From Streptomyces sp. NBC_00620 (GTDB lineage: Bacteria; Actinomycetota; Actinomycetes; Streptomycetales; Streptomycetaceae): a stretch of 64,000 bases of DNA. The DNA lies in the NCBI RefSeq assembly GCF_026341825.1, contig NZ_JAPENY010000003.1, forward strand, positions 2,108,001 through 2,172,000, read 5' to 3'. Below, piece by piece: positions 26,259 to 36,058 of the stretch (position 1 is its first letter; each line of letters starts with the position of its first letter). Under the pieces are notes generated by a model, which was not told where the DNA came from, did no database searches, and saw nothing but the letters and a program-made list of their open reading frames with translations. Position numbers and translations under genes: made by a program.

Positions 26259-26936
26259 TCAGCCTGCCGGTGGCCGTACGAGACCCTTCCCATAGGCGTA
26301 ACGGACTGCTTGGGCACGGTCCTTGATCCCCGTCTTGGCGAAGAGGTTGTTGATGTGGGTCTTCACCGTCGCCGTGGAGACATGCAACGCGCGGGCGATC
26401 TCCTGGTTGGTGAGGCCCTCGGCGATCAGGAGCAGCACTTCCGTCTCGCGCGCGGTGAGCCCGTCCGGCGCTTCCGGAGGCGCGACCGGCTCCGGCTCCG
26501 ACAGCCGCTCCAGCAGCCGCCGTTGGACACTCGGTGAGAGCCCCGCCTCCCCGGAGAGCACGCTCTGCACCGCTCTGACGATCTCGTCGCCTCCCGCGTC
26601 CTTGGTCAGATAGCCCCGCGCCCCCGCTCTGAGCGCGGGAAACAGAGACTCGTCGTCCTCGTACGTGGTGAGCACGACGACCTGCGTTCCCGGGTACTCG
26701 GCACGAATGCGCCGGGTCGCCTCGACACCGTCGCAACGAGGCATCCGCAGATCCATCAGCACGACGTCGGGGGCGAGTTCGGCGACAAGCGCCACGGCCT
26801 CGTCACCGTCTCCGGCCGCACCGACGACCTCGATCCCGGGCAAGAGCCCGAGCAGCATCACGATGCCCTCGCGCACCACGGTCTGGTCGTCCGCCACCAC
26901 GACCCGCGCCGGCTTCCTCCCCTCCTCATCCGTCAT
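26259..26936 (-). CDS. NarL/LuxR family response regulator
   Basis: A 225-residue regulator. The receiver has ADD at residues 15-17, phospho-acceptor Asp62 in VLMDLRMPRCDG, LTTYEDD and LTKDAGG. A LuxR-type HTH follows at about 155-215 (LTARETEVLLLIAEGLTNQE, then IARALHVSTATVKTHINNLFAKTG). The ATG overlaps the kinase stop codon by 4 bp. It is the last gene of a three-gene operon with the kinase and a DUF1453 membrane protein. Target genes are unknown, but paired palindromes upstream of the operon may be its sites. Confidence 0.95.
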   Translation of the reverse strand: MTDEEGRKPARVVVADDQTVVREGIVMLLGLLPGIEVVGAAGDGDEAVALVAELAPDVVLMDLRMPRCDGVEATRRIRAEYPGTQVVVLTTYEDDESLFPALRAGARGYLTKDAGGDEIVRAVQSVLSGEAGLSPSVQRRLLERLSEPEPVAPPEAPDGLTARETEVLLLIAEGLTNQEIARALHVSTATVKTHINNLFAKTGIKDRAQAVRYAYGKGLVRPPAG

Positions 26937-28084
26937 ACGGGCACCTTCAGCGTCACCACGAACCCCTCCTCGTCCGGCCCGGCCTCAAGCGAGCCGCCCA
27001 GCAACTCGGCCCGCTCCCTCATGCCGAGCAGACCGTACCCGGCACCGGAGCCGCTGAGCTCACCCGGCGTCCCGCCCGAGTCCCGTACGCCCAAGGTCAC
27101 TTCACGCTCGCCGTAGTCCAGCGATATCTGGACCTTGGCGCCCGGAGCGTGCTTGCGGACGTTCGTCAGAGCTTCCTGAGCGACCCTGCGCACCGCCTGC
27201 GAGGCCTCCGCGCGCAACGGCTGCCTTTCACCCGTCACAGTGACGTCGGCACCGTCGGTCGTGGCGACGAGCTCGCTCAGGAAGTCCTCCAGCGGGGACA
27301 TCTCGCCGCGCAAGGCGGACAGCGCCTGCCGGGTCTCGGCGAGCCCCTCCCGTGCCATGCCCCGTGCCGCCACGACCCGTTCGAGGATCGTCTCCCGGTC
27401 GGCACCGCGCTCGATGAGCAGACGGGCCGCCTCCAGGTGCACGAGCTGTGCCGAGAGGCTGTGCGCCAGCACGTCGTGGATCTCCCGCGCGATCCTGGCC
27501 CGCTCCGCGAGTGCCGCAGACTCCGCCTCCGCCGCACGCGCCGCACGCTCCTGAGCCAGCAGTCGCTGCGCACTCCCCCGCGCCTCCGCGTCCAGGCGCA
27601 GCACATACCCGGCCAGGGCGAGCCCCACCGTCGTGGCCAGGGTGGTCAGCCAGACATCGTCGTTGACCACCGCGTACGCCCCCAGCGCCACGGAAGTCGC
27701 GGGAAGCGCAGCCGCGAGAGGCAACCGCTCGATGGCGCTGATGGCGCACCCGCACCACAGCACGAGGGCCGGAACCCGGAATCCGACACTCTCCCCCACC
27801 GTGGCGATCCCGAGCAGCAGCGCGAGCAGCCCCAGCGAAGGCAGCAGGCGGTGTTCAAGCGTGGTCCGCCAGAAGCCCCACGCTGCGACCCCGCACGCCG
27901 CGACTCCCAGAACACCCGCCGCGATACCCCAGCCGTGCAGGTCGCTGTCGGTGAAAGTTGTCCCCAAAAGAATGCCGAGGGCGCCGATGCGCGTGGCCCA
28001 GGCGAGCATGCGCCGGGGCCGGGTCAGTTCCGCTCGGGACAGCGCCTCGCGAGAGGGCCAGCGCGTCCAGACGTCCGCCGTCAC
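26933..28084 (-). CDS. Sensor histidine kinase (HisKA_3/NarX-DesK type)
   Basis: A 383-residue kinase. About five hydrophobic segments between residues 28 and 165 form a DesK-like membrane sensor without a large extracellular domain. The dimerisation helix has REIHDVLAHSLSAQ, with the phospho-acceptor His near residue 203. The HATPase_c contains QEALTNVRKHA and GYGLLGMRERAELLGG. The start is the GTG at 28084, whose ribosome-binding site GAAGGAG lies 5 bp upstream and which overlaps the DUF1453 gene stop (GTGA). Small membrane sensors of this type often respond to membrane or cell-envelope state. Confidence 0.94.
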   Translation of the reverse strand: MTADVWTRWPSREALSRAELTRPRRMLAWATRIGALGILLGTTFTDSDLHGWGIAAGVLGVAACGVAAWGFWRTTLEHRLLPSLGLLALLLGIATVGESVGFRVPALVLWCGCAISAIERLPLAAALPATSVALGAYAVVNDDVWLTTLATTVGLALAGYVLRLDAEARGSAQRLLAQERAARAAEAESAALAERARIAREIHDVLAHSLSAQLVHLEAARLLIERGADRETILERVVAARGMAREGLAETRQALSALRGEMSPLEDFLSELVATTDGADVTVTGERQPLRAEASQAVRRVAQEALTNVRKHAPGAKVQISLDYGEREVTLGVRDSGGTPGELSGSGAGYGLLGMRERAELLGGSLEAGPDEEGFVVTLKVPV

Positions 28085-28608
28085 ACACGCTCCTTCCACG
28101 GGGCCTGGGGCACGACGTCACCGTACGCCGCGCCCTGCCGGCTCGCCGGATGCAGGGATTGCGACCGCCAGGCCAGAATTCCGGAGCGGACCAACAGCGT
28201 GGCAGCGAGCGCCACCAGGACCATGGCAGTGGCGTCCTGATGCACACCGAGCAGGACACCGATGCCGAACAGCCCCACGCGCAGACCTATACCAACACCC
28301 CATACGACCACGCTTGCCCTGGTGCCCTTGCCCCACACCGAGCCGTCCGGCGCCGTCCATATCCGCGTCGTCCACGCCCAACCGGCTCCAGTGGCAAGGC
28401 CCATGAGCAGCTCCGCGCCAAGCAGGAAAATCGCCTCCGCCTGGTGGTGAGGGTCGATCACCCCCGGCTCTCGCAGAGCTATGAAACCCAGAACGGCAGG
28501 CAGGATCCACCAGCGCCTGTCCGCACTGATCCTCTGCGCGCGGAACTGCCGCACGATCACCAGCACGACAACGGCGAAGATCGCCAAGGCATCGACCAGC
28601 CCAGACAT
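28081..28608 (-). CDS. DUF1453 (CcdC-like) membrane protein
   Basis: A 175-residue membrane protein with four or five hydrophobic helices (VDALAIFAVVVLVIVRQF; WWILPAVLGFIALREPG; AIFLLGAELLMGLATGAGW; VVVWGVGIGLRVGLFGIGVLLG). The family is DUF1453, found with DesK-type two-component systems. The ATG at 28606-28608 has GGAGG 6 bp upstream, so it is chosen over the longer open frame. It is the first gene of the operon with the kinase and regulator, overlapping by 4 bp. It may act as an accessory sensor or be a target of the system; no catalytic motif is seen. Confidence 0.82.
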   Translation of the reverse strand: MSGLVDALAIFAVVVLVIVRQFRAQRISADRRWWILPAVLGFIALREPGVIDPHHQAEAIFLLGAELLMGLATGAGWAWTTRIWTAPDGSVWGKGTRASVVVWGVGIGLRVGLFGIGVLLGVHQDATAMVLVALAATLLVRSGILAWRSQSLHPASRQGAAYGDVVPQAPWKERV

Positions 28609-28716
28609 CACGGCCTCCGTGGACGAAGAAGAGCGAGTGCCGACAGCGGGAGCTGCCGACGCCTTCGACGCTACGGAAAATGGCTGGTCAGCGGATCGGA
28701 GCCAGGGTGGACCACA

Positions 28717-28758
28717 GGTGGATCTCCACCCAGACCAAACCTCCACCCACGGGTGGAG
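28717..28758. promoter_or_regulatory. Paired palindromes upstream of the DUF1453-kinase-regulator operon
   Basis: GGTGGA-TC-TCCACC (28717-28730) and CTCCACCC-AC-GGGTGGAG (28741-28758) share the half-site TCCACC and have centres 26 bp apart. They lie 109-150 bp upstream of the first gene of the operon, the expected place for dimer binding by its own response regulator. Their role as operators is inferred. Confidence 0.6.
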
Positions 28759-28853
28759 CCCCACACCACACGGGTGCCACCCAGCCCCCTGCACGAGGTA
28801 CGGCTGCCGGCCCAGGACGTTTTTCGCCCCCTCCGCCCCTACCCATCCCGTAC

Positions 28854-28925
28854 CTGGGGGCTGCCGCCCCCAGACCCCCGCTGTCGGCCTGAACGGCCTC
28901 GTCCTCAAACGCCGGACGGGCTGAA
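28854..28925. repeat. Streptomyces intergenic repeat element
   Basis: A perfect 8-bp hairpin (CTGGGGGC-TGCC-GCCCCCAG, 28854-28873) is followed by GAACGGCCTCGTCCTCAAAC and GCCGGACGGGCTGA. I recognise this combination as a family of intergenic repeats present in many copies in Streptomyces chromosomes; the copy number here cannot be judged from one window. Confidence 0.6.
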
Positions 28926-29040
28926 ACCCAGCCCCGACGGGAGGGTGGGGCATCGCGATGGCGCTACCCCGTCCTCGCACGCAGGACCGCCTAGAGGTAT
29001 CTCCTACCGAAAACGCACCCGCAGCCGCCCACCGGCCGAA

Positions 29041-29157
29041 GGGGCCGGGGGCCGGTACATCAAATGCCCGTCGCGTACGTTCGCGTCACCGGACGCCTCA
29101 CTGCTCGGCCAAGGTCTGATCCGTCGGCGACGGGCGGATGTACCGGCCCCCGGCCCC
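29041..29157. repeat. 117-bp element with long terminal inverted repeats, downstream of parE
   Basis: The outer arms 29041-29061 and 29137-29157 are perfect 21-bp complements. Inside, GCCCGTCGC (29066-29074) pairs with GCGACGGGC (29127-29135), and GCGTC-ACCG-GACGC (29083-29096) makes a third hairpin. The element begins 48 bp past the parE stop codon, so it could be a terminator, a structured RNA or a degenerate miniature transposable element. No target-site duplication is obvious. The remainder of 28609-29204 contains the paired palindromes and the repeat element above, and no gene I can support. Confidence 0.8.
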
Positions 29158-29204
29158 GACCCCCCACCGAACCGCAGGCGCCAGCCGCAGCCCAGCAGCC
29201 GCGC

Positions 29205-31328
<2,124 letters not shown>

Positions 31329-31770
31329 GCGGTTCGCTCCTCGCTGAATTTCAAATGGGGCCCTTTTGGGTAAGGGCCGGGCTTCGGTCCCCGCTGAGAG
31401 GGTACCGAGGCCTGGTAGAGCCGTTGTAACGCCACCCTCGCACGAACTCACACTAGTCCAGGGTCGTATGGGTGTTCGATCCCTCGATGGAGTGAAGTAC
31501 ATATCACGTTCCCTTCGGGGCATGAACCATTTAGGCTCCGGGCACGTCCTCATGAACAACCGGCAAGCCAGCCGGGAGGACCGACCCCCTGACAGACAGC
31601 GCGAACCCGTAAGACACGAAGACACGCAATACGGCCCATTCGCCGCCACCTGGCAGCAGACAGCCGCCCCGGAGAGAAATTTTCGAGGAAAAGCCACGAG
31701 CGGGAACGTTTTCGGCCTGGTTGGATGTTGACCCTGGTACGACAGCTCGTCGAGCTAGAGAAGAGGCGAC
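31329..31770. other. Divergent regulatory region between parE and DUF7455 gene
   Basis: About 440 bp without a supported gene. Reverse-strand ORFs here are shadows of the small plus-strand gene. I see TTGACC at about 31725 and an AGAAGAGG ribosome-binding site before the DUF7455 start, but no -10 element at convincing spacing, so no promoter is called. Confidence 0.6.
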
Positions 31771-32001
31771 GTGACTACTGTTCTGACCCCCGCGAGCCCG
31801 CTGACGGCCGCTGACCGCTGCGACCGTTGCGGCGCCCAGGCATATCTGCGCGTCGTCCTCCTGAGCGGCGGAGAACTGCTCTTCTGCGCCCACCACGGTC
31901 GCAAGTTCGAGCCGGAACTCAAGAAGATCGCCGCTGAGATACAGGACGAGACGGAGCGACTGACGTCCGTTCCGGAAAGCGTCAACGACGAAGAACGCTG
32001 A
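31771..32001 (+). CDS. DUF7455 family small zinc-ribbon-like protein
   Basis: A 76-residue protein. CDRCGAQAY (residues 17-25) and CAHHGRKFE (near 39-47) give two Cys and further Cys/His ligands for a small zinc finger, followed by an amphipathic helix (LKKIAAEIQDETERL). It lies between the hrdB-side protease and parE, a conserved position in Streptomyces. The GTG start follows AGAAGAGG. A strong terminator comes 43 bp after its stop. The function is unknown; a role with nucleic acid or the transcription machinery is possible from the zinc finger only. Confidence 0.85.
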   Translation: MTTVLTPASPLTAADRCDRCGAQAYLRVVLLSGGELLFCAHHGRKFEPELKKIAAEIQDETERLTSVPESVNDEER

Positions 32002-32043
32002 CACTTCGCATCAACGACGAGCGGGTGCCGGCATCAGGCCGGT

Positions 32044-32087
32044 GTACGGGCGGCCACTCCCTGGACACAGGGAGTGGCCGCCCGTAC
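32044..32087. terminator. Bidirectional terminator between DUF7455 and serine protease genes
   Basis: A perfect 20-bp inverted repeat with a GACA loop, from GTACGGGCGG on the left to CCGCCCGTAC on the right, between convergent genes. No T run on either side, but its stability makes it an effective barrier. Confidence 0.8.
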
Positions 32088-32110
32088 TCGTACCGCGTCA
32101 CAGGTAGCGC

Positions 32111-32929
32111 TCAGCGTTTCCCGCCGAGCCTCCGGACGACATCGGAGACCCGCGTGTAGACACCGGGGCTCCCGGCCCGCCCACAGCCGCTCCCCCACGA
32201 CACCAGGCCGATGAGCCGCCCCTGGGCGACCAGTGGCCCGCCGCTGTCCCCCTGGCAGGCGTCCCGCCCGCCCGTGAGCTCCCCGGCGCACAGCATGGAC
32301 GCCGCCTGGTAGGTGCCGACCGCGCTGCCCGGATAGGCGCCCTCACAGGCGGCATCGGGGAGCACGGTCACCCGCGCGGCCCGCAGACTGCGCGCGTAGT
32401 CGCCGCCGCCCGTCGTATCGCCCCAGCCGTAGACCACAGCGGCCATACCCGGCGCGTACGCGGCGTCTCCAGCGGGTGCCATACGGACGACCGAGCTCTC
32501 GGGAAGTGGCGCGGCGAGGGTGAGCACGCCGAAGTCCCCGGCGTTCGTATAGCTGTCGTACTGGGGGTTGACCCAGATGCCGCTCACCGGGATCTCCTTG
32601 CCGCCGCCCGACAGCAGGTCTCCCCGGCCGGCGATGACCTTCAGGTCGCGGACCTGTTGCGGCGGCGCCCCCAGCACATCCGTCCCCAGGCAATGGGCCG
32701 CGGTCAGGACCGTGGACGGGCTGATCACCACGCCTCCGCAGAACTGTCCCGCCCGCGTACCTCCGAACCGGTCACGGCTGGACAGCGCCACCGTCCACGG
32801 AGTCTCGGAGATCTCGACCGGATAGCCGCCGATGATGATGCTGTCGGCCGCCGCCGGGGCGGGGGAAGCCAGCGGTATCGCGACCGCAGCGGCCGCGAGG
32901 GCCAGTGCGGAGGCAAGGGGACGGCGCAT
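32111..32929 (-). CDS. Secreted trypsin-like serine protease (S1 family)
   Basis: A 272-residue protease. Residues 1-28 form a signal peptide (MRRPLASALALAAAAVAIPL, then ASPAPAAADS). The mature chain starts at IIGG, the trypsin-like N-terminus that inserts after activation, so a short propeptide is present. The triad is complete: TAAHC (His), NAGDFGVL (Asp), GDSGGP (Ser), with GWG and a C-terminal WGSGCGRAGSPGVYTRV. Disulfide cysteines are at the usual places. The residue six before Ser is Asp (RDACQGDSGG), predicting trypsin-like cleavage after Arg or Lys. GAGGAG precedes the ATG. Confidence 0.95.
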   Translation of the reverse strand: MRRPLASALALAAAAVAIPLASPAPAAADSIIIGGYPVEISETPWTVALSSRDRFGGTRAGQFCGGVVISPSTVLTAAHCLGTDVLGAPPQQVRDLKVIAGRGDLLSGGGKEIPVSGIWVNPQYDSYTNAGDFGVLTLAAPLPESSVVRMAPAGDAAYAPGMAAVVYGWGDTTGGGDYARSLRAARVTVLPDAACEGAYPGSAVGTYQAASMLCAGELTGGRDACQGDSGGPLVAQGRLIGLVSWGSGCGRAGSPGVYTRVSDVVRRLGGKR

Positions 32930-32939
32930 GCGCGCTCCT

Positions 32940-32971
32940 CACTCTGGGATGGTCATGGAAAACCCAGAGTG
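32940..32971 (-). promoter_or_regulatory. Inverted repeat in the leader of the serine protease gene
   Basis: CACTCTGGG and CCCAGAGTG are exact 9-bp complements 14 bp apart, just upstream of and touching the ribosome-binding site region. It could be an operator or a translation-blocking hairpin. Confidence 0.5.
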
Positions 32972-33006
32972 ATCCAGCACACGGGGACTCGCACTCCGCG
33001 CACAGA

Positions 33007-33044
33007 CTGAGGGCCCGGCTCCCCCGTGGGAGTCGGGCCCTCAG
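33007..33044 (-). terminator. Intrinsic terminator of hrdB
   Basis: A 17-bp stem with one G-T wobble (CTGAGGGCCCGGCTCCC with its partner), CCGT-type loop, 18 bp past the hrdB stop codon on the minus strand. Confidence 0.8.
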
Positions 33045-33061
33045 TGACGTACGGCCGAGAC

Positions 33062-34600
33062 CTAGTCGAGGTAGTCGCGCAGCACCTGCGAGCGCGACGG
33101 GTGACGCAGCTTCGACATCGTCTTGGACTCGATCTGGCGGATCCGCTCGCGCGTCACGCCGTACACCTTGCCGATCTCGTCGAGGGTCTTCGGCTGACCG
33201 TCGGTGAGACCGAAGCGCATCGAGACGACGCCCGCCTCGCGCTCGGACAGGGTGTCGAGAACGGAGTGCAGCTGCTCCTGGAGGAGCGTGAAGCTGACCG
33301 CGTCGGCCGGGACGACGGCTTCGGAGTCCTCGATGAGGTCACCGAACTCGCTGTCGCCGTCCTCACCCAGAGGGGTGTGGAGGGAGATCGGCTCACGGCC
33401 GTACTTCTGGACCTCGATGACCTTTTCAGGGGTCATGTCGAGCTCCTTGGCCAGCTCCTCCGGGGTGGGCTCGCGGCCCAGGTCCTGGAGCATCTGGCGC
33501 TGTACGCGCGCGAGCTTGTTGATGACCTCGACCATGTGCACCGGGATACGGATGGTGCGGGCCTGGTCGGCCATGGCGCGGGTGATCGCCTGACGGATCC
33601 ACCAGGTGGCGTACGTGGAGAACTTGTAGCCCTTGGTGTAGTCGAACTTCTCGACCGCGCGGATCAGACCGAGGTTGCCCTCCTGGATGAGGTCCAGGAA
33701 GAGCATGCCGCGGCCGGTGTAGCGCTTGGCCAGGGAGACCACCAGGCGGAGGTTGGCCTCCAGGAGGTGGTTCTTGGCGCGGCGCCCGTCCTCGGCGATG
33801 ATCTCCAGCTCGCGCTTGAGCTTCGGCGCGAGCTTGTCGGCGTTGGCCAGCTTGTCCTCGGCGAACAGACCGGCCTCGATGCGCTTGGCGAGCTCGACCT
33901 CCTGCTCGGCGTTGAGGAGGGGGACCTTGCCGATCTGCTTGAGGTAGTCCTTGACCGGGTCGGCGGTGGCACCGGCCACGGCGACCTGCTGGGCCGGCGC
34001 GTCGTCCTCGTCGTCGTCGGAGAGGACGAAGCCCTTGTTCTCGGCCCCCTCCTCTTCCTCTTCGCCGGGCTTGCCGCCGGGGGTCTCCTCGGCCGCCTCG
34101 TCGTCGACCAGCTCCGCGTCGTCCTTCTTGGCGGTGGTCTTCTTCGCTACGGCCTTCTTGGCGACCGTCTTCTTGGCGACGGTCTTCTTGGCGGTCGCCT
34201 TCTTGGCAGCGGCCTTCTGGGCGGTCGCGTCCTCAGCCGGGTCGTCGGCGGCGGGCACGGCCGGGGCGGCGGTGGCGGTGGCCTTCTTGGTGGTCACCGT
34301 CTTCGCCGCGACCGTCTTGGTGGCGGTGCGCTTGGCCGGACTCTTCGCTGCGACGCTCTTTCGGGGGCGTTTTGGCTCCGCGGCACTGACCATCAGCGTC
34401 ACACCCTCTTCCTCGAGGATCTGGTTGAGGCTGCGCAGTACGTTCTTCCACTGAGTGGCCGGAATCTGGTCAGCTTCGAAGGCCCGACGCACGTCATCGC
34501 CGGCGATCTGCCCCTCAGCCTTTCCCCGCTCGATGAGCGCCATGACAGAGACGGACTCGGCGATCTCCGGCGGGAGCGTACGGGATGTGCTGGCCGACAC
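33062..34600 (-). CDS. hrdB: Principal RNA polymerase sigma factor HrdB
   Basis: A 512-residue group 1 sigma-70 factor that directs RNA polymerase to vegetative promoters. The N-terminal region includes sigma 1.1 followed by a Lys/Ala-rich repeated segment (AKKTVAKKTVAKKAVAKKTT, about residues 125-160) and an acidic run (EEEEEG, SDDDEDD). Region 1.2-2 contains DPVKDYLKQIGKVPLL, LRLVVSLAKRYTGRG and KFSTYATWWIRQAI. Region 4 ends with EIGKVYGVTRERIRQIE and SKLRHPSRSQVLRDYLD. The GTG at 34600 has GAGAGG about 6 bp upstream; a TTG two codons earlier is the alternative. It is flanked by whiH upstream, as in S. coelicolor. Confidence 0.98.
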   Translation of the reverse strand: MSASTSRTLPPEIAESVSVMALIERGKAEGQIAGDDVRRAFEADQIPATQWKNVLRSLNQILEEEGVTLMVSAAEPKRPRKSVAAKSPAKRTATKTVAAKTVTTKKATATAAPAVPAADDPAEDATAQKAAAKKATAKKTVAKKTVAKKAVAKKTTAKKDDAELVDDEAAEETPGGKPGEEEEEGAENKGFVLSDDDEDDAPAQQVAVAGATADPVKDYLKQIGKVPLLNAEQEVELAKRIEAGLFAEDKLANADKLAPKLKRELEIIAEDGRRAKNHLLEANLRLVVSLAKRYTGRGMLFLDLIQEGNLGLIRAVEKFDYTKGYKFSTYATWWIRQAITRAMADQARTIRIPVHMVEVINKLARVQRQMLQDLGREPTPEELAKELDMTPEKVIEVQKYGREPISLHTPLGEDGDSEFGDLIEDSEAVVPADAVSFTLLQEQLHSVLDTLSEREAGVVSMRFGLTDGQPKTLDEIGKVYGVTRERIRQIESKTMSKLRHPSRSQVLRDYLD

Positions 34601-35008
34601 GAACAACCTCTCGGAACGTTGGAAAACGGCTTCCGGCCCCGTCCACTACGGACAGGAGCCGACGACCGCCGACTTGGGGATGGGCCGACGGCGCGGGCGG
34701 GGGCCTGGAAGATGCACAGCGCCATGAACGGCGTCTGTATTCCCTCCTCGGCTGCCACCTCTTAGGTCATCGCGCTGCCTCGACGAGCGTTACGCCCAAT
34801 CTGCGTGGCCCGAGTCACACCCCGTAAGCGCGCAAAAGCGGCCAGATACGGTCAGAGAAGGTCAGCCGATGGGCCCGCCGCCCCATCACACCGCCGGACC
34901 CCGCCAGGTCCAAGGAGGATCCGACGGGGTCCCGCGGGAGATGGTTCGCCGGCCGGGCGATGCCACGAGAGGGCACACGCCCCCGACCGTGTCGCCCTCG
35001 ATGCGCGG
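34601..35008. other. hrdB upstream region
   Basis: Roughly 400 bp between whiH and hrdB with no supported gene. It should hold the hrdB promoters. I tested for a sigma-R motif (GGAAT-N18-GTT): GGGAAT occurs near 34740 on the reverse strand, but GTT is at the wrong distance, so I do not call a promoter. Confidence 0.6.
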
Positions 35009-35896
35009 TCAGTGCTCGCGCGGCGCGGGCACCACGCGCTCCACCTCGGGATGGACGGTGAGCAGTTGGCGCATGGCCGCTTCGGCCGCTGCGCCGTCCG
35101 CCGCGGCGAGGGCGTCGACGATCCGGGCGTGGTGCCCCAGGGAGGCTTCGTTCGGCCGGTCGCAGCCGGTGACGGGGTTGCCGGAGACCTGCAGCGCGGC
35201 CGACACGATCCCGGAGAGGTGCTCCAGCATCCGGTTGCCCGCGAGCTGGATGAGCAGCGCGTGGAACTCCGCGTCGGCCCGCGAGAAGGTGAGGGAGTCA
35301 CCCTGCGCCATGGAATGGCCCATGATCTCGACCATGTCGCCGAGCCGCTGCTGGACATCCTCGCGCCCGTGACCCGCGGCAAGACGCGCGGCGAGCGGCT
35401 CGATCGTCCAGCGCAGCTCGCTCAGCTCACGCCGCTGATCGTCGCGCTGCGGTCCGAAGGCCCGCCATTCGATGATGTCCGGGTCGAGGAGATTCCAGTC
35501 ACTGACCGGGCGTACCCGCGTACCGACGTTGGGGCGGGCGCTGACCAGTCCCTTCGCCTCCAGGACGCGGAGCGATTCACGAACGACGGTGCGGGAGACC
35601 TCGAACCGCTGACCGATCTCCTCGGGAACGAGCGGGCGGTCCGCGCCCAGATCGCCGGAGACGATCATCTGGCCGAGCTGCTGGACGAGTTGACCGTGCA
35701 GCCCGCGCCCGCGGCTGCCCGCGGCACGCCGGCCCACACGGCCCAGCTCAGGTTCCGCGCTCTCCCAGGCGGGGGGACCCACGCGGCCGGCACCAGGGGC
35801 CTCGGCATAGGGATAGCGGTCGAGTTCGCCCGGGCCGGCCAGGCCGGAGTCTGCGGAGCGGGCGGCGGTCATCATGGTCTGCGCAAGGGTACTCAC
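35009..35896 (-). CDS. whiH: Sporulation regulator WhiH (GntR family, FCD domain)
   Basis: A 295-residue GntR/FadR-type protein. Residues 1-65 are a low-complexity extension. The winged HTH (about 66-135) contains LVPEEIGQRFEVSRTVVRES and LRVLEAKGLV, and the C-terminal FCD domain (about 150-290) has DAEFHALLIQLAGNRM. Its place next to hrdB identifies it as WhiH, needed for sporulation septation in aerial hyphae and autoregulatory. The start is the GTG at 35894-35896 with AAAGGA 5 bp upstream. Upstream are a perfect palindrome and a sigma-WhiG-like -10 sequence. The ligand is unknown; FCD proteins usually bind carboxylates. Confidence 0.9.
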   Translation of the reverse strand: MSTLAQTMMTAARSADSGLAGPGELDRYPYAEAPGAGRVGPPAWESAEPELGRVGRRAAGSRGRGLHGQLVQQLGQMIVSGDLGADRPLVPEEIGQRFEVSRTVVRESLRVLEAKGLVSARPNVGTRVRPVSDWNLLDPDIIEWRAFGPQRDDQRRELSELRWTIEPLAARLAAGHGREDVQQRLGDMVEIMGHSMAQGDSLTFSRADAEFHALLIQLAGNRMLEHLSGIVSAALQVSGNPVTGCDRPNEASLGHHARIVDALAAADGAAAEAAMRQLLTVHPEVERVVPAPREH

Positions 35897-35956
35897 GGAT
35901 CCTTTGTCGGCGCTGTCTCCAACTCCCTTGAGGTCTTTGGTGAAAAGCACACGAAA

Positions 35957-35996
35957 GGGTGATCGCTCACCCCGTCGCAATTGACGCCTTATCGGA
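35957..35996 (-). promoter_or_regulatory. Putative whiH promoter and operator
   Basis: GGGTGA-TCGC-TCACCC (35957-35972) is a perfect 6-bp inverted repeat suited to a GntR dimer. About 20 bp further upstream on the reverse strand TCCGATAA (35989-35996) matches the sigma-WhiG -10 consensus GCCGATAA at 7 of 8 positions, about 93 bp before the start codon. The TAAA -35 element is not convincing. Known biology: whiH is transcribed by sigma-WhiG and represses itself. Confidence 0.5.
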
Positions 35997-36058
35997 AAGA
36001 AATGGGCGTTCTCCGGGGAGTTGTGCGCACCACGGAACCGGAAGGGCGCCGCAGGTCG

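Noticed and set aside
28680..29204. Possible protein gene in the repeat-rich gap
   Set aside because: All open frames cross the inverted repeats and lack codon bias and similarity.
34700..34760. Sigma-R-like promoter upstream of hrdB
   Set aside because: GGGAAT is present but GTT is not 18-19 bp downstream; no convincing match.
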